Source: an uncultured Eubacteriales bacterium | GTDB taxonomy: Bacteria > Bacillota > Clostridia > Oscillospirales > UBA644 | Assembly (NCBI GenBank): GCA_905207625.1 | Contig: CAJLLT010000004.1 | Location: forward strand, 37,341-101,340 | Reading direction: 5' to 3' | DNA: 64,000 bases | Shown here: in pieces, positions 33,526 through 41,783 of the stretch | Numbering within the stretch: the first letter of the stretch is position 1 | Layout of the letters: every line of letters begins with the position of its first letter | Translations under genes and position numbers: made by a program | The notes under the pieces: model-generated | Databases searched by the model: none | What the model saw: the letters and a program-made list of their open reading frames with translations, nothing else | Told to the model about the DNA's origin: nothing

Positions 33526-35097
33526 ATGATGAAGATAACCACTTTTGACACGACCCTCAGAGACGGAGCGCAGAGCGAAAAGGTTCTGTTTTCCGTCAAT
33601 GACAAGTTGCGCATAGTCATATTGCTGGACAAACTCGGAATAGATTTCATCGAAGTGGGCAACCCTGTATTTAACGGGGCTGAAGCGGATTTTCTGGAAA
33701 AACTCAAAGGGATAAATCTCAGCCGGTCAAAGCTTGTGATGTTCGGAAGTACGAGAAAAGCGGGGATAAAGTGCGAGGACTCCCCTGTTCTGAACTGTCT
33801 TGGTTCTCCGGACTCTCCCGAATATTGCTCCGTGTTCGGAAAAGCCTGGTCACTGCACGTCCGGGACGTTCTGAGAACGACGGAGGAAGAAAACCTGAAC
33901 ATGATCCGTGAAAGCGTGGAATTCCTCGTTTCGCGAGGCAAAAAAGTCTTTTTTGACGCGGAACACTTCTTTGACGGATATATCAACGACAGTGAATATG
34001 CCATGAAAACGGTCTGCGCCGCCGTAGAAGCGGGATGCCATGCCGTTATTCTCTGTGATACAAACGGCGGTACATTTCCCGATAAAATCGAAAGGATAAC
34101 CGCTGAAGTGGCAAAGCTTTGTTCCGTACCGGTGGGAATACACTGCCATAACGACACCGGGCTTGCGGTGGCAAGCACCATGTCTGCGGTTACGGCGGGG
34201 GCTGAAATAATTCAGGGGACACTGAACGGTATAGGCGAGCGTTGCGGAAATACGAATCTCTCCACCGTCATTGCCAACCTTCAGCTCAAATCCGGTTTTG
34301 ATCTGCTGGGACAGAGGATAGCTCTTCTGAGCCGTATCAGCCGGAGCGTTGCGCAGATAACAAACATAAACACCGACGGAATGCCCTATGTCAGCCGCAA
34401 TGCCTTTGCGCACAAGGCGGGAATGCACGCCGATGCGGTGCTTAAAAACCCGCACACCTTTGAACATATAGACCCCGCAACCGTGGGAAACAAGCGAAAC
34501 CTGCTCATTTCCGAAATGAGCGGAAAAAGCATTATATATCCATACGTTCACCGTATAGACCCCACGGTGGAAAAGGACAGTCCGGTCATGGACAGGATTC
34601 TCGCCACGATAAAACAGAAGGAATCCGAAGGCTACCGCTATGAAGAGGCACAGGCCTCCCTTGACCTCCTGATAAAGAAGCATCTGGGACTTTTCAAACC
34701 GCATTTCACGATAGAAAAATTCAAGCTCATTGCCGAACAGTCCACTGCGGATTCCCCCGACGGATGCAACTATGCCTTTATCAAGGTATCGGTCGACGAT
34801 ACCATTGAAATTGCCGCAACAGAAAGCGACGGTCCGGTTCATGCCCTTGATGAGGTCATGAAAAAAGCACTGCATGTCATATACCCCTCACTGAGCGACA
34901 CCCGGCTGACGGACTACAAGGTCCGGGTTCTTGACAGCAGAAGTTCGACCGGAGGTAAGGTTCGGGTATACATAGAATCCACCGACGGACACGAGACCTG
35001 GGGAACGGTCGGGGTGTCCACAGACATTATCGAGGCTTCCAAAACCGCCCTCGCGGATGCGGTGGAGTACAAACTGGATATGGAGGAACAGGCTTGA
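33526..35097 (+). CDS. cimA: (R)-citramalate synthase
   Basis: A 523-residue relative of LeuA of the CimA/TIGR00977 type, which makes citramalate from pyruvate and acetyl-CoA for isoleucine without threonine. Motifs: FDTTLRDGAQSEKVLFS near 6-22, GSTRKAGIKCEDSP near 75, a FFDAEHFFDGY segment near 145, HCHNDTGLAVAS near 206 and NGIGERCGNTNLST near 232. The regulatory domain covers about 400-520. The AEHFFDGY segment separates this subgroup from LeuA. The NodB lipoprotein gene overlaps its stop codon. Confidence 0.88.
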   Translation: MMKITTFDTTLRDGAQSEKVLFSVNDKLRIVILLDKLGIDFIEVGNPVFNGAEADFLEKLKGINLSRSKLVMFGSTRKAGIKCEDSPVLNCLGSPDSPEYCSVFGKAWSLHVRDVLRTTEEENLNMIRESVEFLVSRGKKVFFDAEHFFDGYINDSEYAMKTVCAAVEAGCHAVILCDTNGGTFPDKIERITAEVAKLCSVPVGIHCHNDTGLAVASTMSAVTAGAEIIQGTLNGIGERCGNTNLSTVIANLQLKSGFDLLGQRIALLSRISRSVAQITNINTDGMPYVSRNAFAHKAGMHADAVLKNPHTFEHIDPATVGNKRNLLISEMSGKSIIYPYVHRIDPTVEKDSPVMDRILATIKQKESEGYRYEEAQASLDLLIKKHLGLFKPHFTIEKFKLIAEQSTADSPDGCNYAFIKVSVDDTIEIAATESDGPVHALDEVMKKALHVIYPSLSDTRLTDYKVRVLDSRSSTGGKVRVYIESTDGHETWGTVGVSTDIIEASKTALADAVEYKLDMEEQA

Positions 35098-36221
35098 AGA
35101 AAATATCCTTTATTCTCTGTATTATTCTGTGCATTGCGCTGATTGCCGGTTGCGACACGGAAAAGGATGTGATTTCAGCGACGGATCTCCCATCAGAAAC
35201 AATGACGGAACCGGTGACAGAGATACAAACCGAACCCGTGACGGAAGCGGAAACCGACGCTCCGACGGAAAAAGAAACTGAAGGAGAAACCGAAGCTCCG
35301 GCGGAAACTGGCACGGAAATGCCGACGCAAATCCCCACGGAACCGGAAACGGAAGCCCTGACCACGGTAACGGTGCAAAAGCCAACGGAACCGGAGACGG
35401 ATACGGAGATCCCGACAGATGTTCCAACCGAACCGGAGAATACGGGGGACACAGAATGCGGGGATGAAACAGACCCCGAAAAGGAAGAAAAGCCGAAAAA
35501 ATACTTTACCCTCAGCTTTGATGACGGTATTACCCAGGATGAAAAAATAATGGAGATACTGCGCAGATACAACGTCAATTGCTGTACCTTCAACATCAAC
35601 ACCGGACTTCTCGGCGAAAGCTGGGACTGGGTGGCGGACGCCGTGGGAAAACAGGGACTCACCCATAAAAGATACACCGAACAGCAGATCCGAAGCGGAG
35701 TGTACGATGGCTTCGATGTTCAGGTTCATTCACTGAACCATGTATCCCTGAAATCCCTCGACTGGTCCATACCCGAACTGACGGATCAGATACAGACGGA
35801 TGCGGACAACATATTCGACATGACCGGAATCCGCCCGGTGGGGATGGCCTGGCCGGGAGGAAACACAGAGTTCACGAAGCGGACCATAGAACTTATACTG
35901 GAAAACACCGACATCCGCTTTGCGAGAGGTACGGTATCGACCTACTCTTTCAGGCTTCCGCAGCATTTCATGATCTGGAACCCCACCTGTTCCATAACGG
36001 ATAAGAGACTTGAAATGCTTACGAAAAAGTTTATCCGGGACAACAGCGACACTGAAAAGATATTTTTTGTCTGGGGACACGGCTACGAATTGGACGCATA
36101 CGACCTGTACGACGAATTGGAACAGCTTGTAAAAACCATGTCCGAAGCGGAGGACGTGATCTGCGTGACAAACACCGAATTTTACGAACTCTTCAAGGAC
36201 CGTATTCCGTCATGGAAATAA
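35094..36221 (+). CDS. Polysaccharide deacetylase-family lipoprotein with Thr/Glu/Pro-rich linker
   Basis: A 375-residue secreted lipoprotein. The signal peptide ends in LIAGC, giving a lipidated Cys near residue 20. Residues 28-130 are Thr/Glu/Pro-rich repeats. The NodB domain starts at about 137 with FTLSFDDG (catalytic and metal Asp), has the metal His pair HSLNH near 212-216 and MAWPGGN near 250. Such enzymes deacetylate wall or exopolysaccharide sugars. The start is TTG, with GGAGGAA 6 bases upstream, and overlaps the cimA stop (TTGA). A terminator follows. Confidence 0.85.
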   Translation: MKKISFILCIILCIALIAGCDTEKDVISATDLPSETMTEPVTEIQTEPVTEAETDAPTEKETEGETEAPAETGTEMPTQIPTEPETEALTTVTVQKPTEPETDTEIPTDVPTEPENTGDTECGDETDPEKEEKPKKYFTLSFDDGITQDEKIMEILRRYNVNCCTFNINTGLLGESWDWVADAVGKQGLTHKRYTEQQIRSGVYDGFDVQVHSLNHVSLKSLDWSIPELTDQIQTDADNIFDMTGIRPVGMAWPGGNTEFTKRTIELILENTDIRFARGTVSTYSFRLPQHFMIWNPTCSITDKRLEMLTKKFIRDNSDTEKIFFVWGHGYELDAYDLYDELEQLVKTMSEAEDVICVTNTEFYELFKDRIPSWK

Positions 36222-36233
36222 TCCTTTTACACA

Positions 36234-36258
36234 AAAAACCGCCCATAGGGCGGTTTTT
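36234..36258. terminator. Bidirectional terminator between the deacetylase and DUF2238 genes
   Basis: A perfect 11-bp stem (AAAAACCGCCC with GGGCGGTTTTT) with a 3-base loop, flanked by A-runs on one side and T-runs on the other. It can end both converging transcripts. Confidence 0.92.
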
Positions 36259-36308
36259 GCTGTTAATAATTAAAAACCGAAATGATATACCGCAGGATCA
36301 CGGCAAAT

Positions 36309-37154
36309 TCAGTCCTTGTTTTCGGATCTGTCGCAAACCTGCTCCGGGGAACCGGAAGCTTCTGCATCCTCTCCGATAACGACCGTCGGAATGAAATTCC
36401 GGGCGAATCTGCCCTGTCCCCTTCCCTTGACATAGAAAAATCCGATAATACTAAAGATCACCGCACCGATAAAATTGACGAACAGATCCTTCATCGTATC
36501 TATAAGTCCGATATCCAGGTATCCACCTACTCCGAGAGGCTCGCCGTTTATGTACACCTCGGTGATATTTTCTATTCCCACCGCGATATTTTTACCCGTG
36601 GGGTTAAGATCAACGGAGTATATTGCGCTGATTACGGTATCTTTCTGCATATCCGTATGGAAAATCATATCTCCGCCAAACTCAAAAAACTCCCAGAGAA
36701 CACCAATGGTCATGGAAAAACAGAACGCGACTATAGCCATGTACAGGGGCGAGAGCCGGAAGGTCATGCGCTCGGTACGGTTAAACATATCCACCAGGGA
36801 AAAGCCTATTGCCGCGCAAAGGAAACCGTTGACCGTATGCAGCATAGTGTCCCAATGGGGAACTTTAAGATAATAGCATTGCAATTCACCGAGTATCTCA
36901 GCGGCAAAAATAAACAGCAGAATGATAATTTCAAGGGTCCGGGGCAATTCAATGCCGAAATTTTCCTCGGCAAAAAACGGTATGATGAAAAGAACAAGAG
37001 TCAGCACGCAATAAAAAAGGTTTTCATAGTTGCACCGCAGTACGGCGACTACTGCGGACAGAACAACGAAGATTCGAAGGATTACATACACAGTAAAGGT
37101 GACTTTATCCTCCTTTATGCGGGCATTGAGATTTTTTAACCGTGATTTTTTCAT
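36309..37154 (-). CDS. DUF2238-family membrane protein
   Basis: A 281-residue protein with about six transmembrane helices. The family signature is present: HWDTMLHTVNGFLCAAIGF near 100-118, GVLWEFFEFGGDMIFHTDMQ near 150-169, and LIDTMKDLFVNFIGAV near 223-238. DUF2238 (YjdF-like) proteins are integral membrane proteins of unknown function with conserved acidic and His residues. GAGGAGG precedes the ATG. It diverges from the SDR gene. Confidence 0.8.
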   Translation of the reverse strand: MKKSRLKNLNARIKEDKVTFTVYVILRIFVVLSAVVAVLRCNYENLFYCVLTLVLFIIPFFAEENFGIELPRTLEIIILLFIFAAEILGELQCYYLKVPHWDTMLHTVNGFLCAAIGFSLVDMFNRTERMTFRLSPLYMAIVAFCFSMTIGVLWEFFEFGGDMIFHTDMQKDTVISAIYSVDLNPTGKNIAVGIENITEVYINGEPLGVGGYLDIGLIDTMKDLFVNFIGAVIFSIIGFFYVKGRGQGRFARNFIPTVVIGEDAEASGSPEQVCDRSENKD

Positions 37155-37169
37155 ATTACCTCCTCAGGG

Positions 37170-37198
37170 TTGACTTCCAGGCGAAAAAAGTGTATAAT
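37170..37198 (+). promoter_or_regulatory. Promoter of the SDR gene
   Basis: TTGACT (37170-37175) and TATAAT (37193-37198) are spaced by 17 bases. Because the transcript begins near 37205, the gene cannot start at the earlier in-frame ATG at 37142. Confidence 0.88.
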
Positions 37199-37231
37199 TA
37201 CAGTATAAAACAAATGAACACGGAGAATCAG

Positions 37232-38011
37232 ATGAATATAGCAGTCGTAACCGGAGCAAGTTCCGGTATGGGGAAAGAATTCGCAAAAGCCCTGGACAAA
37301 ACCGGGGCGTATCAGCAGATATGGGTGATCGCCCGCCGCAAAGAAAGACTTGACCTGCTTGCGGCTGAACTGAAAACCCCCGTCAGAGTCATAGGTCTTG
37401 ACCTGACGGACCCGGTCAGTTTTAAAGACTATGCATCACTTCTCGAAAACGAAAGACCGAACGTGGTCACCCTCGTAAACTGCAGCGGCTTCGGGAAATT
37501 CGGGACATATGCGGATATTCCCCTGTGCGAAAGCCTGAACATGATAGATCTCAACTGCAAAGCCGTTGTACAGATGACGGAGCTGACACTTCCGTATATG
37601 AGCAAAGGCTCGGACATAGTCAACCTGGATTCCCTGTCGTCTTTTCAGCCCGTTCCCTATCTTAACGTATATGCCGCAACAAAGGCCTTTGTACTAAGCT
37701 ATTCCAGAGCGCTGAACCGAGAACTGAGTCCGCGTGGGATACGGGTCATGGCGGTCTGTCCGGGATGGGTCAGAACAGAATTCTTTGACAGAGCAACCGT
37801 AACCGACGAAAAAGCCGTGACCTATTTCAATGTGACATATTCCCCGGAACAGGTCATCGCAACGGCAATGAAGGACCGGGCGAAAAAGAAAGATGTCTCC
37901 GTTCACGGTCTTCCGGTGAAAATGCAGGTACTGCTGGTAAAGCTCCTGCCCCACCGTTTTGTAATGAACACATGGCTTCGTCAGCAAAAACACCGGGATT
38001 GCCTAAAATAA
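37232..38011 (+). CDS. Short-chain dehydrogenase/reductase (SDR)
   Basis: A 259-residue classical SDR. The cofactor motif TGASSGMGKEFA is at residues 7-18, an Arg-rich loop ARRKER near 33-38 favours NADP(H), VNCSGFGKFG is near 80-89, catalytic Ser lies in DSLSSF near 131-136, and YAATK near 145-149 gives Tyr and Lys. The C-terminus (MQVLLVKLLPHRFV) resembles the ketoacyl reductase-like SDRs. The start at 37232 has GGAG 6 bases upstream and lies downstream of the promoter. The substrate is unknown. Confidence 0.85.
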   Translation: MNIAVVTGASSGMGKEFAKALDKTGAYQQIWVIARRKERLDLLAAELKTPVRVIGLDLTDPVSFKDYASLLENERPNVVTLVNCSGFGKFGTYADIPLCESLNMIDLNCKAVVQMTELTLPYMSKGSDIVNLDSLSSFQPVPYLNVYAATKAFVLSYSRALNRELSPRGIRVMAVCPGWVRTEFFDRATVTDEKAVTYFNVTYSPEQVIATAMKDRAKKKDVSVHGLPVKMQVLLVKLLPHRFVMNTWLRQQKHRDCLK

Positions 38012-38028
38012 ACGTCCGGACACGATAC

Positions 38029-38065
38029 GAGCCCGACAGGAACAGCCCTGCCGGGCTCTTTTTCT
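38029..38065. terminator. Terminator between the SDR and DUF308 genes
   Basis: A 12-bp stem with one mismatch (GAGCCCGACAGG with CCTGCCGGGCTC), 6-base loop and TTTTTCT run on the plus strand. Confidence 0.85.
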
Positions 38066-38089
38066 GCTAAAAAGCCGATTCAGTCAGGA

Positions 38090-38662
38090 TCAGTCAAACT
38101 CATAGACGACTTTCTCAGTAGTCACGAGTTTTGCAAGTTTGGAAACATAAATAACAGTGAGAATACACTGCAATCCGGCATAAACGATGCTTGCGCCGGC
38201 AATTATCATCATCGCATCCTTGCTGGATATGGGGTCAGCCATAAGGAAAATTCCCACCGCAACGGAAAGTATGGAGGCCGCGAGAAGAGCCCACCATGCC
38301 CGGAAACCGAAGCGTTTGGCGTCAATTGCGGTCTGAAGTTTGAAAGCACCCGCAACCACAATACCGAGACCTACGGCAAACACAAAAACCGTAAGTACCT
38401 TTTCCGCAAATACCGCAAGAAGAACACCTGCGGCAAGGGTAGCAAAGCCAAAGGAAAAATCGTAGCGGAAAGGCGCACGGACGGTCTTATCCTTAAAATA
38501 ACCGATGACCTTTATCGCACCGAGACAAACAAGAACCAATGCCGCCGCATAACAGAGGACAAGCGAGGAGATTTTCGGATAAACAATTATTGCAATTCCG
38601 AGAACCACAAGAGCGGCAGACAACCCGATGTAAGCCCACTTGGCTTTTTTGATCCATGTCAT
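38090..38662 (-). CDS. HdeD/DUF308-family membrane protein
   Basis: A 190-residue protein with six predicted transmembrane helices in three pairs, as in the DUF308/HdeD family (repeated motifs such as AALVLVCLGAIKVIGYF and VAGAFKLQTAID). Function is unknown; HdeD itself is linked to acid resistance. The start at 38662 was chosen because AGGAGG lies 9 bases upstream; the frame is open farther but crosses the promoter region and a repeat. No gene partner is evident. Confidence 0.75.
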   Translation of the reverse strand: MTWIKKAKWAYIGLSAALVVLGIAIIVYPKISSLVLCYAAALVLVCLGAIKVIGYFKDKTVRAPFRYDFSFGFATLAAGVLLAVFAEKVLTVFVFAVGLGIVVAGAFKLQTAIDAKRFGFRAWWALLAASILSVAVGIFLMADPISSKDAMMIIAGASIVYAGLQCILTVIYVSKLAKLVTTEKVVYEFD

Positions 38663-38714
38663 ATACTGTTTCCTCCTAAAATAAGGCTGCCACAAAAAAT
38701 TCGGCAGTAATTTG

Positions 38715-38743
38715 TTGACCGGGTAACATATAGATGATATAAT
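38715..38743 (+). promoter_or_regulatory. Promoter reading toward citrate synthase (long leader)
   Basis: TTGACC (38715-38720) and TATAAT (38738-38743) with a 17-base spacer. The first plus-strand gene is at 39110, so the leader would be about 360 bases and include a dispersed repeat. Confidence 0.65.
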
Positions 38744-38769
38744 AATACAGGGATTTTGCCGTTGTGCAA
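38742..38769 (-). promoter_or_regulatory. Probable promoter of the DUF308 gene
   Basis: On the minus strand TTGCAC (38769-38764) and TATTAT (38747-38742) with a 16-base spacer. The -10 box overlaps the -10 box of the plus-strand promoter, so the two would compete. Confidence 0.45.
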
Positions 38770-38866
38770 CAGGATTTTCGGCACAGCCGCAGGATCCGGA
38801 AACGGCTTTTCTGCACCGTTTCAACGGGAAAAGTGCCATGCCGGATGAAGGCACTACGTGTATCCC

Positions 38867-38990
38867 GCCGGAAGCAGGTATGCTTGCTCTCACGGACATT
38901 TTTACGATGCCGTCAACAGCATGGCAAGCCGATGATGCCGGCGAAAAGCGAAGCTTTGCATATGCGAGGCATTCGCCATGTTATTATAAC
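38867..38990 (-). repeat. Diverged copy of the 124-bp dispersed repeat
   Basis: Read on the minus strand, it opens with GTTATAATA, as the units at 23195 do, and carries the shared core at 38914-38880: 35 bases beginning GACGGCATCG, with four or five mismatches by eye against either unit at 23195-23442. The part in between differs in sequence but is also rich in small inverted repeats. It fills much of the 447-base region between the DUF308 and citrate synthase genes, where I see no coding sequence. Confidence 0.65.
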
Positions 38991-39109
38991 ACTTTTTTCT
39001 ACCATAATCAAGCAGAAGGACAAAAAAACTTTCGGCAGCGAAATGACTTTTTTGTTACAAAAACAAAAATAAGAGAGGATTCCGGCGACGGATGAAAGGA
39101 GACGACAAA

Positions 39110-40462
39110 ATGAGAAAAAACGAAGATTTTTTGCTTGACAGCTATGCAGACTTTGCCTCTGCGGGTCTTATGACCGACCCGGAGCTTTACACCAGGCTCA
39201 ACGTTAAACGGGGGTTGCGCGATCTAAACGGTAAGGGCGTACTTACGGGACTTACGAACATTTCGGAGGTGGTCGCGAAAAAAGTCGTGGACGGAGAAGA
39301 AAAGCCATGCCACGGCAAACTCTATTACAGAGGGATAGATGTCAACGACATAGTCAACGGTTTCCTTTCCGAAAACAGGGCGGGATTCGAAGAAACGGTA
39401 TATCTGCTGATATTCGGGCATCTTCCCACAAAGGAGCAGTACGATGACTTCCGCAGTCTTATGGCATCCTACCAGCAACTTCCCGAGGACTTCATAAGAA
39501 GCACCATTCTTTCCTCCCCGAGTAAAGATATGATGAACGCACTGTCCAAAGGTGTTCTCACCCTGTATTCCTACGATGATGCGGCAGACGACGTATCAAT
39601 CAAAAACGTCATCCGTCAGTGTCTGCAGCTCATTTCCAGATTCCCGGGGCTTTGTGTTTATGCCTACCATGCCTATCGGCATTACCACAAGCAGAAGAGC
39701 CTTGTTATCCACAACCCGGATCCGAAGCTTTCCATTTCGGAAAACACTCTGCGGATGCTCCGTCCGAATAAAGAATACTCCCCCCTTGAGGCAAGAATAC
39801 TTGATCTTGCCCTCGTTCTCCACGCCGAACACGGAGGCGGAAACAACTCCACATTTACCACCCACGTAGTCACCTCCTCCGGAACCGACACTTACTCCTC
39901 CACTGTCGCCTCCCTCGGATCCCTTAAGGGCCCCCGCCACGGTGGGGCAAATACCAAGGTCGTAAGAATGTTCGATGACATGAAAAAAACTGTGGAAAAC
40001 GTCCACGATGACGGGCAGATCTGCGATTATCTCAACAAACTTCTGAATAAAGAGGCCTTTGACGGTTCGGGGCTGATATACGGTGTTGGACACGCGGTGT
40101 ACTCCCTGTCGGACCCCAGAGCTGTGATCTTCAAGAAATACGTCAGACAACTGGCTGAGGAAAAAGGTCTGCTTGAAGACTTCGATATGTACGAGAGAAC
40201 CGAACGGCTTGCACCTGAGGTGATCTCGGCGCACAGGAAAATGTACAAAGGCGTCAGCGTGAACGTAGACTTCTACTCCGGCTTCGTGTACCGTATGCTG
40301 GGACTTCCCGAAGAACTTTTCACTCCGCTTTTCGCTATAGGAAGAATTGCGGGCTGGTCCGCGCACAGAATTGAAGAAATCGTAAACAACGGCAAAATAA
40401 TCCGTCCCGCTTATCAGTCAATAGCCCCTCACCGGGAATATGTGGCAATGTCAGACAGGTAA
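39110..40462 (+). CDS. Citrate synthase (citrate/2-methylcitrate synthase family)
   Basis: A 450-residue synthase, longer at the N-terminus than the usual 370-430. The core is intact: LYYRGIDVNDIV near 75-86, VYAYHAYRHYH near 184, the catalytic His motif HAEHGGGNNSTFTTHV near 242-257, GSLKGPRHGGAN near 271-282, GVGHAVYSLSDPRA near 325-338 and FYSGFVYRMLG near 386. It joins oxaloacetate and acetyl-CoA. The ATG at 39110 has AAAGGAG 8 bases upstream; an earlier in-frame ATG at 39092 lacks a ribosome site. Whether it prefers acetyl- or propionyl-CoA cannot be told. Confidence 0.88.
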   Translation: MRKNEDFLLDSYADFASAGLMTDPELYTRLNVKRGLRDLNGKGVLTGLTNISEVVAKKVVDGEEKPCHGKLYYRGIDVNDIVNGFLSENRAGFEETVYLLIFGHLPTKEQYDDFRSLMASYQQLPEDFIRSTILSSPSKDMMNALSKGVLTLYSYDDAADDVSIKNVIRQCLQLISRFPGLCVYAYHAYRHYHKQKSLVIHNPDPKLSISENTLRMLRPNKEYSPLEARILDLALVLHAEHGGGNNSTFTTHVVTSSGTDTYSSTVASLGSLKGPRHGGANTKVVRMFDDMKKTVENVHDDGQICDYLNKLLNKEAFDGSGLIYGVGHAVYSLSDPRAVIFKKYVRQLAEEKGLLEDFDMYERTERLAPEVISAHRKMYKGVSVNVDFYSGFVYRMLGLPEELFTPLFAIGRIAGWSAHRIEEIVNNGKIIRPAYQSIAPHREYVAMSDR

Positions 40463-40480
40463 AACATCACCCTACAATCC

Positions 40481-40513
40481 GGGAAAAGTCCGTACAGGGC
40501 TTTTCCCTTTTCC
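40481..40513 (+). terminator. Intrinsic terminator after citrate synthase
   Basis: An 11-bp stem with one G-T pair (GGGAAAAGTCC with GGGCTTTTCCC), 5-base loop and T-run. Confidence 0.88.
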
Positions 40514-40557
40514 GTTTTACGGACGTGTAAATTTAATAAATTATTCAATTAATTCTG

Positions 40558-40586
40558 TTGAATTGACGGCAAATTTGTGATATACT
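40558..40586 (+). promoter_or_regulatory. Promoter of ilvE
   Basis: TTGAAT (40558-40563) and TATACT (40581-40586) spaced by 17 bases, 32 bases before the ilvE ATG. The leader is too short for a T-box. Confidence 0.7.
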
Positions 40587-40618
40587 ATATGAAACATAAA
40601 AAGTGAGAGGTATTTGAA

Positions 40619-41644
40619 ATGGAAAAGAAAAACATCGCATGGTCCGAACTCGGCTTCGGATATATGCAGACAGACAAAAGATACGTTTCCTTCTACAAGG
40701 ACGGCGCATGGGACAACGGCGCGCTGGTGTCCGACCCCAACGTGGTTATCAATGAATGTGCCGGAGTTCTTCAGTATGCGCAGACCTGCTTTGAAGGACT
40801 GAAAGCATATACCACCGAGGACGGGCACATCGTTACCTTCCGTCCCGACCTGAACGCGGAAAGAATGATGCAGTCCGCCGAAAGACTGGAAATGCCCGTA
40901 TTTCCCAAGGAAAGATTCATCGACGCGGTGACTCAGGTAGTTGCCGCAAACGAAGCGTACGTTCCGCCCTACGGTTCCGGAGCCACACTGTACATTCGTC
41001 CTTATATGTTCGGCTCAAACCCCGTTATCGGCGTAAAACCCGCTACTGAATATCAGTTCAGAATACTTGTTACTCCTGTCGGCCCCTACTTCAAGGGAGG
41101 AGTCAAACCCCTCCATCTCCGCATAAGCGACTTTGACAGAGCCGCGCCCCACGGCACGGGTCATATCAAAGCCGGTCTTAACTACGCGATGAGCCTTCAC
41201 GCTATCGTTTCAGCCCATAAAGAGGGTTATGACGAAAACATGTACCTTGACGCCGCAAGCCGTACAAAAATAGAAGAAACCGGCGGCGCAAACATAATCT
41301 TCGTCACTAAGGACAACAAGGTCGTCACTCCCAGATCCTCAAGCATCCTGCCCTCCATCACCAGACGCTCCCTTACATATGTGGCTAAGGAATATCTGGG
41401 ACTTGAGGTAGAGGAAAGAGACGTTTACCTGAGCGAAGTGCCTGATTTTGTCGAATGCGGTCTGTGCGGAACGGCAGCGGTCATCTCCCCCGTGGGAACG
41501 CTGGACGACCACGGAAAGATAATAACCTTTGCCAACGGAGCAACGGAAATGGGTCCTGTCACAAAGAAATTGTACGAAACTCTTACCGGAATCCAGATGG
41601 GACGGGTCAAAGCTCCCGAAGGCTGGATCAAGGTTATAAAATAA
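40619..41644 (+). CDS. ilvE: Branched-chain amino acid aminotransferase
   Basis: A 341-residue PLP enzyme of fold type IV, last step of Val, Leu and Ile synthesis. Motifs: QTCFEGLKAYTTEDG near 56-70, FRPDLNAERM near 75, IRPYMFGSNP near 128, the PLP Lys region GHIKAGLNYAMSL near 180-192 (Lys near 183), and MYLDAASRTKIEETGGANI near 208-226. Length fits the class II form. It is monocistronic between its own promoter and terminator, close to leuA and cimA. Confidence 0.92.
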   Translation: MEKKNIAWSELGFGYMQTDKRYVSFYKDGAWDNGALVSDPNVVINECAGVLQYAQTCFEGLKAYTTEDGHIVTFRPDLNAERMMQSAERLEMPVFPKERFIDAVTQVVAANEAYVPPYGSGATLYIRPYMFGSNPVIGVKPATEYQFRILVTPVGPYFKGGVKPLHLRISDFDRAAPHGTGHIKAGLNYAMSLHAIVSAHKEGYDENMYLDAASRTKIEETGGANIIFVTKDNKVVTPRSSSILPSITRRSLTYVAKEYLGLEVEERDVYLSEVPDFVECGLCGTAAVISPVGTLDDHGKIITFANGATEMGPVTKKLYETLTGIQMGRVKAPEGWIKVIK

Positions 41645-41660
41645 ACTTCAAAACAACAGT

Positions 41661-41690
41661 AAGGAGACTTTTGAAAGTCTCCTTATTTTT
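41661..41690 (+). terminator. Intrinsic terminator of ilvE
   Basis: A perfect 10-bp stem (AAGGAGACTT with AAGTCTCCTT), 4-base loop and ATTTTT run. Confidence 0.92.
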
Positions 41691-41722
41691 ATATGAAATT
41701 TCCGTAAACAGGAAAATTTTTA

Positions 41723-41751
41723 TTGATTTTCTACAATAAATATGATATAAT
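41723..41751 (+). promoter_or_regulatory. Promoter of the MutS-like operon
   Basis: TTGATT (41723-41728) and TATAAT (41746-41751) with a 17-base spacer, 33 bases before the first gene. Confidence 0.8.
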
Positions 41752-41783
41752 CGTAATAACTTCATACAAACGGAGGATGTCCC

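Noticed and set aside
37142..37231. Earlier start of the SDR gene at 37142
   Set aside because: A consensus promoter lies at 37170-37198, inside the would-be coding part, and the best ribosome site serves the ATG at 37232.
38663..38899. N-terminal extension of the DUF308 protein by 79 residues
   Set aside because: The extension covers the promoter zone and part of the dispersed repeat, while AGGAGG fits the ATG at 38662.
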